This document shows positions 8,480 to 14,290 of a stretch of 23,426 nt of DNA, piece by piece; positions within the stretch are counted from its first letter, which is position 1; the number at the start of each line of letters is the position of its first letter. Made by a program: the position numbers and the translations under genes. The DNA comes from Endozoicomonadaceae bacterium (GTDB taxonomy: Bacteria > Pseudomonadota > Gammaproteobacteria > Pseudomonadales > Endozoicomonadaceae). The DNA lies in assembly GCA_023146365.1 (NCBI GenBank), contig JAGLCE010000007.1, forward strand, positions 1-23,426, read 5' to 3'. The notes beneath the pieces were generated by a model. The model worked only from the letters and a program-made list of their open reading frames with translations, was not told where the DNA came from and made no database searches.

Positions 8480-8509
8480 CTCCGTAAAAATCAGTGGCAG
8501 CTTACGGAG
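8480..8509. other. Hairpin downstream of the DUF3955 gene
   Basis: CTCCGTAA (8480-8487) and TTACGGAG (8502-8509) form a perfect 8-bp inverted repeat with a 14-base loop. It lies 22 bp past the stop codon of the minus-strand small membrane protein gene. There is no T tract after it on that strand, so it may protect or weakly terminate the transcript rather than act as a standard intrinsic terminator. Confidence 0.5.
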
Positions 8510-8531
8510 TCCGGCACAACAACTGCTTATA

Positions 8532-8762
8532 TCATTGCATGTTATTTTTTCGAGACATTAACTTTATAATGGCAATAATTAACAAAAAAAATAGACCAAT
8601 AAAAATACTCAGAAAACCTAGCGGCATAAAAAAACTTTCGCGCAACACTCCATTCTCATCAATGTATTGATAAAAAACGTTCTCCAAAAAAATAAAAACA
8701 GCTCCCAAAAACAGCAACAATATGCTTGTAATTATCATCGCTTTTCTATGTTTAGTACTCAT
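8532..8762 (-). CDS. Small DUF3955-like two-helix membrane protein
   Basis: This is a 76-residue protein with two hydrophobic segments (about 8-26 and 46-68). They flank a short polar loop reading YIDENGVLRESFFMPLGF. This 'DENG.L.E.FF..P.G' pattern resembles DUF3955 proteins, which are small bacterial membrane proteins of unknown function. The ATG at 8762 has only a weak A-rich ribosome binding site. The gene lies alone in the accessory block between lepA and the GLUG-like protein and is more A+T-rich than the core genes. Confidence 0.7.
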   Translation of the reverse strand: MSTKHRKAMIITSILLLFLGAVFIFLENVFYQYIDENGVLRESFFMPLGFLSIFIGLFFLLIIAIIKLMSRKNNMQ

Positions 8763-9089
8763 ATTTATTCTTCATATAACGCAGATTATAACTCAAACAA
8801 GTGATACGGGATACCTCACTCATTTACCTCATATCCCACAAAAACCTCTTATACCATTCCACGTAAGATACATCAATCATGCTTCGACAGATACAAACCC
8901 ATTAATATTAAGGGAGCCTCTAATTGTAAACAAGATACATCGCAATTTTCATTGCTACTCGCTCCTTGCGAATAGTCCTTATCAAACGTCGAGCTTGTTG
9001 CGCGAACAGATGCTCAATTCGCACTCGATATTTTTAGCGTTTCTAATGAATTGCCTGCTCTCGACCGTTGTCTACATTTCGGTATGCAG
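8763..9089. other. Gene-free A+T-rich stretch
   Basis: A plus-strand open frame (8722-9099) crosses this area. It begins inside the opposing DUF3955 gene, has no family resemblance and no ribosome binding site, so I do not call it. I see no tRNA, transposase or clear terminator here. The segment may be decayed accessory DNA. Confidence 0.5.
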
Positions 9090-9109
9090 TCCCACGTAGA
9101 AGCGTGGGA
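9090..9109. repeat. REP-like palindrome TCCCACG-TAGAAG-CGTGGGA
   Basis: A perfect 7-bp stem with a 6-base loop, followed by ACG. It resembles the dispersed extragenic palindromes of the form TTCCCACG...CGTGGGAACG common in several gammaproteobacteria. A degenerate relative lies at 9178-9198. Confidence 0.6.
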
Positions 9110-9177
9110 ACGAAACATTAAATTCACACAACATGGTTATGCGAATTAATAATCGTCTACCCATTCCCATTATCTCG

Positions 9178-9198
9178 TCCCCATGCATCTGTATGGGA
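9178..9198. repeat. Degenerate second REP-like palindrome
   Basis: CCCAT (9180-9184) and ATGGG (9193-9197) pair across a short loop, within a CTCGTCCCCATG...TATGGGAAT context like the element at 9090-9109. The weaker stem suggests an older copy of the same repeat family. Confidence 0.45.
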
Positions 9199-9280
9199 AT
9201 TATTTGGCAAAAAAAAGATCGCCAGCACAAGAACTCTTTAAATAGTTATAAATTATTATGAATTTATTTCAATCACCGTA

Positions 9281-9341
9281 GTCTATTCGTATTAGATAGA
9301 CTTGATATCGAGTCCATTTTTTATTTAAACTTTATTTAAAC
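9281..9341 (+). promoter_or_regulatory. Candidate control region of the GLUG-like gene
   Basis: Three ordered structures lie within 80 bp of the start codon. GTCTAT (9281-9286) and ATAGAC (9296-9301) form an inverted repeat. It overlaps a 16-bp near-perfect palindrome, GACTTGATATCGAGTC (9299-9314). An exact 11-bp tandem repeat of TTTATTTAAAC follows at 9320-9341. These suit regulator binding and an A+T-rich promoter, but no exact promoter can be fixed by eye. AGGA at 9343-9346 is a loosely spaced ribosome binding site. Confidence 0.4.
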
Positions 9342-9357
9342 ACAGGAATAGCTCAGC

Positions 9358-11388
9358 ATGAATTCATGTCAATCGTTTCATCTTAACGTAAACAGTACTA
9401 ATAACATTCTACTCTCATCCGCAGATGCAGATGACATGCCTGATAAAACATTTGGGCTACATTCCATTTCATTAGCCGAAACAGCTCAAGAAGAGGCGAA
9501 TTCATTGGCATCAAAAGAGTCTCGCTTTTCCACTGAAAACAATGAAATTCACGGTAATCAAGATAATAAAAATGTTAATTTTAAACCTGATGAAACCTTT
9601 CTGGAGTCATTAGAAAATCAGGAGTCATTAGGTAATAACCGAAATAGTGCCGACAACGACAATGCTAATCAGACTAAACACAAGCGAGAAAATATTGCAG
9701 CCACTTCAATCAAGCGGGTGGTCGGCGAGTTAACAAATTTTGTGGTAGGTTTTTTTAAAACGGCATTCATGCCAATGTATGAAAATGGACTTGACGGATT
9801 TGGCTGGAATCCCACATTAGAGAATACAATTTTAACATTAGGAACTATTTTTAGCCCTTTGTTGACTCATATTTACTTACTCAAAAAAACAGGTGCATTT
9901 GGGATTATCTTGAATTCATTCAGCACTGTCGGAGCTAAATCAGTTGACAATGTCATTGATATCGACAATATCCGCATATTGAAACAAATTGGCTGGTCTG
10001 CCAAATACCGATACGATGGACACTATAGATTAACCGCTAATATTGATGCCAGCAATCTTAGGGATTCGATACCAGAATTCATCGGTACTTTAGATGGACA
10101 AGGGCATATTATTTCACATTTGCAGTGCTGTCTTGTAGTAAAGCTTTCAGACAATGCTCTCATTAAAGACATCATTATCAGTGATGCAGATACCGGCTTA
10201 TTGAGTTGCACCGCGACGATTGCAGGCACAGTATCGAATTACGCCATAATAAGCAACATCCAAGTGTTGGGTAGCCAAATAAAATCACAGATGAGGTCAT
10301 CTTATGCTGGGATAATAGCCAATGCTGTAAATAATTTTGCTCGAGTTGAACATTCCCTAGTTCTTCACAGCTCGATGATTGCAACGAAATCTTATACAAA
10401 TATCGGTGGTGTGGCGGGAATGATGGGCCATAGTGCAGAAAGTCTAAATAACACGATTCGCCTCTGTAATATCACTATATATGGAAACTTTTCGTCGGCA
10501 GGAGGTGTGACGGGATTAGCTCAATCAAACATCGTTATCAACCAAAGCAGTATTGACCAGGTTAATATTGCATCGCATGGATTAAAAGCAGCGATTGCTC
10601 TATTAGCTGGGCTTGTTAATCATATTCTTGAGATCAACAACACCACGCTTACCAATTCTACGGCTCAAGCTTTCGGAAGTGCCTCAAATACAGGTTTTGC
10701 TGCAGGCCTGTTACACTTGTTTGAACCTACCATCAAAATCTCCAACACTTTATCTATCTGCTGTCACTCTATAGCAACAGCAGATTCTATTGAGAGTTTA
10801 TGGGTAGGGGGTATGTACACAGTGGCTATGACCAACAAGAACCAAATTCAGCTTAGCAACAGTAGAGTCATTAACTGTACCTCCGCTAATGCTGATCAAC
10901 GATTGGTAACACAATTTACAACGACCGAACCCGTCACGCAATTGACAACGACCGAACCCATCACGCAATTGACAACGACCGAACCCGTCACGCAATTGAC
11001 AACGACCGAACCCATCACGCAATTTAACATGACGCAATCTACTATTGCAGAACCCGTAGCGGTAGAGGACTTATCATTAGTACCCATACTGTTGTATGGG
11101 TTTTATGGGGGATGTGCTTTTGCTGGTGTAGCGACGGCTGCCTTAGTGAGTTACTCGATTTACAGTGGTCATAAACAGGGCAAGCGTGGTTGGGAGCTAG
11201 TTAAACATCTCGAACAATCTTGTTTAGAATGGTTTACTAACTTATGTCAGAGCCCCTCCCGCCCAGTGCAATCAGAAGGAATAGAAGCAACAGGAGCGAC
11301 TGAAACAGAGATGATCCCATTGTCGTCGGAAATGCCTATACAAAGGAGTGATCATACCGTCGTTTTAGAAACAGATAAATTTTTGTAG
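9358..11388 (+). CDS. GLUG-like membrane-anchored protein with TTTEP tandem repeats
   Basis: I do not recognise a named family for the whole 676-residue product. No classical signal peptide is visible. Residues 1-115 are polar, Asn/Glu-rich and probably disordered. Two weakly hydrophobic stretches follow (about 124-140 and 156-175). Residues 202-255 read like the entry to a GLUG/right-handed beta-helix domain: DNIRILKQIGW, then DGHYRLTANIDAS, then FIGTLDGQGHIISHL. Later Gly-rich turns such as IGGVAGMMGH (349-358) and AGGVTGLAQS (381-390) continue this repeat style to about 505. Residues 521-556 are four TTTEP(V/I)TQ(L/F) units, a Thr-rich mucin-like stalk. A strong membrane segment lies at about 575-602, then a basic stop-transfer-like GHKQGKRGW and a tail of about 65 residues. 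The plan (beta-helix, stalk, helix, tail) suggests a surface or secreted adhesin or effector; this is inference. It lies alone on the plus strand in the accessory block. Confidence 0.75.
   Translation: MNSCQSFHLNVNSTNNILLSSADADDMPDKTFGLHSISLAETAQEEANSLASKESRFSTENNEIHGNQDNKNVNFKPDETFLESLENQESLGNNRNSADNDNANQTKHKRENIAATSIKRVVGELTNFVVGFFKTAFMPMYENGLDGFGWNPTLENTILTLGTIFSPLLTHIYLLKKTGAFGIILNSFSTVGAKSVDNVIDIDNIRILKQIGWSAKYRYDGHYRLTANIDASNLRDSIPEFIGTLDGQGHIISHLQCCLVVKLSDNALIKDIIISDADTGLLSCTATIAGTVSNYAIISNIQVLGSQIKSQMRSSYAGIIANAVNNFARVEHSLVLHSSMIATKSYTNIGGVAGMMGHSAESLNNTIRLCNITIYGNFSSAGGVTGLAQSNIVINQSSIDQVNIASHGLKAAIALLAGLVNHILEINNTTLTNSTAQAFGSASNTGFAAGLLHLFEPTIKISNTLSICCHSIATADSIESLWVGGMYTVAMTNKNQIQLSNSRVINCTSANADQRLVTQFTTTEPVTQLTTTEPITQLTTTEPVTQLTTTEPITQFNMTQSTIAEPVAVEDLSLVPILLYGFYGGCAFAGVATAALVSYSIYSGHKQGKRGWELVKHLEQSCLEWFTNLCQSPSRPVQSEGIEATGATETEMIPLSSEMPIQRSDHTVVLETDKFL
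10918..11025 (+). repeat. Four 27-bp units, built as two 54-bp superunits
   Basis: The units at 10918-10944, 10945-10971, 10972-10998 and 10999-11025 are in frame and each encode nine residues. Units 1 and 3 have GTC (Val) where units 2 and 4 have ATC (Ile). The last base of unit 4 also differs. The alternation shows that a 54-bp pair was duplicated after the first 27-bp duplication. Copy number could vary without shifting the frame. Confidence 0.92.
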
Positions 11389-11404
11389 CCAACCAAAACC
11401 AAGT

Positions 11405-11711
11405 GCTGTTGACGTTTCATCAGTTCTTGAAAAAAGCCTGAAAATACGCAGTATTGCGGTTCCTGTACCTGCGCTACTACGGATTTTCAATGCCTCGCTT
11501 TATGCTCACTGAGAAGTACTGGTCGAAGCTGTCGACTATTTTCAGCCAGCAAGATATACAACAAGCTCAATGTGGACAATGCGTTTGCGCGTTTAAAACA
11601 CTTCAGGGGAGGGGACTTGCAACCCGTTACGATAAGTTAAAACGAAACTACATCAGTGCCGTCGCTCTGATATGCACTTTTTTCTGGTTGCCAATGTGAA
11701 ACATCAACAGC
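11405..11711 (+). mobile_element. Collapsed IS5-family insertion sequence with terminal inverted repeats
   Basis: GCTGTTGACGTTTCA at 11405-11419 matches the inverse of 11697-11711 (GCTGTTGATGTTTCA) at 14 of 15 bases. This pair brackets an IS5-type transposase remnant. The element is only about 307 bp, against roughly 0.8-1.2 kb for an active copy, because the transposase centre is missing. I see no clean target duplication: CTAG follows the right end but the left has CAAG. Confidence 0.75.
11490..11699 (+). pseudogene. IS5-family transposase remnant (internally deleted and frameshifted)
   Basis: The N-terminus MPRFMLTEKYWSKLSTIF is that of IS5-type transposases. The catalytic centre is missing. 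The C-terminus LATRYDKLKRNYISAVALICTFFWLPM is again IS5-type. Between them, DNAFARLKHFRG is readable only in another frame. GGGGA is duplicated at 11606-11615; removing one copy would rejoin that frame to GLATRYDKL. The gene therefore carries at least a large internal deletion and a 5-bp insertion, and cannot encode an active transposase. The open frame extends upstream to 11454, but the family start is 11490. Confidence 0.85.
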
Positions 11712-11751
11712 CCCTAGAGTTCCTTTTCCAATCGATCAGATCAGGCGCCAA

Positions 11752-11787
11752 GAGCTATAACCCCAAGCATGGCCATAGCTCGGGGTT
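11752..11787. terminator. Bidirectional terminator-like hairpin after rseC
   Basis: AACCCC (11759-11764) pairs with GGGGTT (11782-11787), continuing inward through AGC/GCT to CATGGCCATG-like symmetry with small mismatches. An alternative stem, GAGCTAT (11752-11758) with ATAGCTC (11775-11781), competes for the same bases. The structure sits between the rseC stop and the IS remnant and could end transcription from either side; T tracts are weak. Confidence 0.5.
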
Positions 11788-11868
11788 GATAAACCATTAA
11801 ACGTTGTTCCTTGCTGCTCGATATTGTGTCAATGGTTATAACCTGACTCGCACCGTGACCCACGCGTC

Positions 11869-12309
11869 CTAGATCCTTTCACGCTCAAGAACCACAGGAT
11901 GCAATGGTCGCTGTCGATCAACCTTACGAAACCGACTCGCAGTCAAAAAAAAGCCTGAACTCAATGCCAGAAAGCTAATCACTATCAAAACAAGCTCTGA
12001 TAAGCCAAGCCAATACCCAAAAGCCATGGCAGCCACAAACAGCAACAACGGTACCAAATAAACCCAAAATGATGCCTGAAGCATCGCTGATTCAGAAATA
12101 CCGATTACCACTGAATCTCCGACATTGACCGGAATGTCACAGAGCGCACGGATATCCAGATAGGAAGCACTTCGACCGCTGGTTTGACGCCTTAAACCAT
12201 GCCCACAGGCGTGTTTGGCCGTACAGGCCTGACAGACAGACTGCCTAACGGTTTCCACCAGCGCTAACTGACCTTCGACGGCCACCACCTGTCCACATTT
12301 TTCAATCAT
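11869..12309 (-). CDS. rseC: SoxR-reducing / sigma-E regulatory protein RseC (MucC)
   Basis: RseC/MucC is an inner-membrane protein of the sigma-E operon. It modulates the stress response and, in E. coli, helps reduce SoxR together with the Rsx complex. The 146-residue product starts MIEKCGQVVAVEG and has the family Cys cluster C26-x2-C29-x5-C35 (CQACTAKHAC). Two membrane helices follow (about 81-101 and 105-124). The C-terminus is a short basic tail. It is the last gene of the rpoE operon, about 40 bp after the anti-sigma gene. Confidence 0.93.
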   Translation of the reverse strand: MIEKCGQVVAVEGQLALVETVRQSVCQACTAKHACGHGLRRQTSGRSASYLDIRALCDIPVNVGDSVVIGISESAMLQASFWVYLVPLLLFVAAMAFGYWLGLSELVLIVISFLALSSGFFLTASRFRKVDRQRPLHPVVLERERI

Positions 12310-12351
12310 GAATCGTCTTCAAATACGTTGAGTCTATACATCCGGCACCAC

Positions 12352-13320
12352 TTACTGTCCCAGTGTAGGCGCAGAGTGCTTCATTGAAGCAGGTGTGATC
12401 GATACCGCAATACGCTCCGCTGTATCCAAGGGGATATCGCCGACCACCGTCACGTTATAATAAGCGTCGCCATTACGAAAGACCATTGACACCGCCGCCA
12501 TCGTACCATATTTTTCAGAATACTGACTCATAACCCGAGTCACCTCTTCTTCAACCAAGACAGAGAACGCTGCAGTACCATCGCTATAGAACACACTGTC
12601 AACCGGCTTTTGACTCGCTGGACTCACAATTTCACGATAACTTTTTCTGCTAAAGCCGTCCGGCACCCAACTGATCGCCCAAGTCAACAAGCTCTCTACC
12701 GCATTATCACTCATAGCCGAATGCGCAATATATAACGATTGCTGTTCAATATGTTGCCTTATGTAAGCATCAAAACGCTCTCTGGCCATCCTGTCTGTAG
12801 CTGTCTGCTCACGAGTCGATGGATCCAATAACAGAGCATTTTCTGTTACGCCATAACTCGGCACTCCAGAGTAGTTATCTAGATCAGAATTCGCCACCCA
12901 GATGCCATCATCCGCCATAGACTGTGTTACTCCCTCTGCGGACGCAATGTCCTGCTGCTTTGGTGATTCATCACTCCAAAACTTCACACCCACAACAACC
13001 GCAAGAGTCACTGAGGCAGCCATCGAAAAAATCCCTATAGATCGCCAGCGTTCCGAACCGCCTTTGACCACTTCAGCAGGCGACTCTTTAGCGATCTCGT
13101 CACTAATGGCTGACGATAGATCAACGCCGACACAGGCATGCGCTTCCTTACGAACCACATCCCCAATTAACTGGTAAGTGAAGGCTGTTTTTTTGAGGGA
13201 TTCGTCGTCTTTCAGACGATCCAGCACCCGACGCATTTCAAGCTCATTGGCTTCATTATCCATCAGCGCAGATAATGATTCTTTCAAGTGCTTGTCGGAT
13301 TCTTCATTAATCATGCTCAT
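12352..13320 (-). CDS. Fused anti-sigma-E factor: RseA/MucA joined to the RseB/MucB C-terminal domain
   Basis: With the ATG at 13320 the product is 322 residues, far longer than MucA/RseA (about 195-215). Residues 8-80 resemble the cytoplasmic sigma-binding domain (LKESLSALMDNEANELEMRRVLDRL, read in two parts). Residues 95-115 form one membrane helix. A MucA-type periplasmic segment follows near 170-195 (RMARERFDAYIRQHIEQQ). Residues 211-311 resemble the C-terminal domain of MucB/RseB: TWAISWVPDGFS, then FYSDGTAAFSVLVEEE, then MVFRNGDAYYNVTVVGDIP and TAERIAVSI. The RseB signal peptide and its large LolA-like sensing domain are absent, and no separate rseB gene lies before rseC. A GTG at 13332 or an ATG at 13314 are alternative starts. 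It lies 54 bp after rpoE. Domain calls are by motif recognition only. Confidence 0.85.
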   Translation of the reverse strand: MSMINEESDKHLKESLSALMDNEANELEMRRVLDRLKDDESLKKTAFTYQLIGDVVRKEAHACVGVDLSSAISDEIAKESPAEVVKGGSERWRSIGIFSMAASVTLAVVVGVKFWSDESPKQQDIASAEGVTQSMADDGIWVANSDLDNYSGVPSYGVTENALLLDPSTREQTATDRMARERFDAYIRQHIEQQSLYIAHSAMSDNAVESLLTWAISWVPDGFSRKSYREIVSPASQKPVDSVFYSDGTAAFSVLVEEEVTRVMSQYSEKYGTMAAVSMVFRNGDAYYNVTVVGDIPLDTAERIAVSITPASMKHSAPTLGQ

Positions 13321-13374
13321 AAGATATCTCACTGGACATAGACGGTTTACCTCTCTCCCAACGGTATCATTAAA

Positions 13375-13962
13375 TCACCCCAATTTATTTAACATTGGCT
13401 GGACCACTGTTTCTATCGACTCCCTTGCTCGAAATAGCCGCGATCTCACAGTACCTACCGGGCAATTCATAATCTCGGCAATATCTTCATAACAAAGCCC
13501 ATCAAACTCCCGCAACATCACTGCGACACGCAGATCATCAGGAAGCGCCTTGATCGCCTTGAAGATAACAGCCTCCACCTGATCTTTATGCATATTGCTC
13601 TCTGGTGTCGCCAAATCTTTCAGAGGGTAAGCACCATCCAATGTATCGGCGTTATAAACATCGACATCGTTATCAGGCGGTCGACGCCCTTTCGTCACCA
13701 AAAAATTTTTGGCCGTATTAATCGCAATACGATACAGCCAAGTATAAAAAGCACTGTCTCCTCGAAATTGCCCAATAGCACGGTACGCTTTAATAAACGC
13801 CTCTTGAGCCACATCCTGCACTTCTTGATGGTCATACACATAACCTCCAACAAGCGCAATAATCTTGAGCTGATACTTAATCACTAACAGGTCAAATGCA
13901 CGTTTATCTCCATTTCGAACTCTACTTACCAATTCACGATCGGTTTCCTGAGTACCTGCCAT
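13375..13962 (-). CDS. rpoE: RNA polymerase sigma-E factor (RpoE/AlgU type)
   Basis: This is an extracytoplasmic-function sigma factor directing transcription of envelope-stress genes and held inactive by RseA/MucA. The 195-residue protein has region 2 (about 22-95), with DVAQEAFIKAYRAIGQFRGDSAF split around the -10 recognition helix and FYTWLYRIAINTAKNFL. It has region 4 (about 130-187), with ALPDDLRVAVMLREFDGL and the helix-turn-helix EDIAEIMNCPVGTVRSRLFRARE. GAGGAC stands before the ATG. It heads rpoE-rse(AB)-rseC and is divergent from nadB, as in Pseudomonas algU. Confidence 0.97.
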   Translation of the reverse strand: MAGTQETDRELVSRVRNGDKRAFDLLVIKYQLKIIALVGGYVYDHQEVQDVAQEAFIKAYRAIGQFRGDSAFYTWLYRIAINTAKNFLVTKGRRPPDNDVDVYNADTLDGAYPLKDLATPESNMHKDQVEAVIFKAIKALPDDLRVAVMLREFDGLCYEDIAEIMNCPVGTVRSRLFRARESIETVVQPMLNKLG

Positions 13963-14071
13963 AAATTGTCCTCAATTATTTTGCCTTTGAAAGTTGTGCT
14001 TCTTTCGTCTAAGCTATGCTGCTTAACATACTTAACGCAAAAAAAAACAACTATACGTATGTTCTAATATA

Positions 14072-14099
14072 TTGGACAATATCGCTAACTAAAAGTTTC
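14072..14099 (-). promoter_or_regulatory. Candidate sigma-E-dependent promoter of rpoE
   Basis: On the minus strand GAAACTT (14093-14099) and TCCAA (14072-14076) are separated by 16 bp. This is close to the sigma-E pattern GGAACTT-N16-TCnAA. It lies about 110 bp before the rpoE ATG and would give autoregulation, as known for rpoE/algU. The 328-bp rpoE-nadB gap otherwise holds A+T-rich DNA including nine As at 14039-14047. I could not fix a nadB promoter. Confidence 0.45.
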
Positions 14100-14290
14100 A
14101 TCGTTTGACAACTTTACTTTGAAAGATCGTCTGAAACAAATTTATTAGAATACCTTTCTATAAAGAAAAATACACCTTAATAACGAATTATCATTCTATT
14201 TTTTCGTATTTCATCAATATCTTTCCCTTACCAACACAGACTGCTGTACTATCTCATTTGGGCAAACACGACTCACGGTACGGCATCACC

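Noticed and set aside
8722..9099. Plus-strand open frame of 125 codons
   Set aside because: It begins inside the opposing DUF3955 gene, extends into a REP-like palindrome, and shows no recognisable protein features.
10918..11025. Possible CRISPR array
   Set aside because: The repeats are directly adjacent with no unique spacers and lie in frame within a coding region.
10798..11087. Minus-strand frames with perfect RDGFGRCQL or MGSVVVNCV-type repeats
   Set aside because: They are antisense shadows of the 27-bp repeat array in the plus-strand surface-protein gene, whose frame is open across 676 codons.
11400..11717. CTAG-type target duplication around the IS remnant
   Set aside because: CTAG follows the right end, but the left flank reads CAAG with different spacing, so a duplication cannot be claimed.
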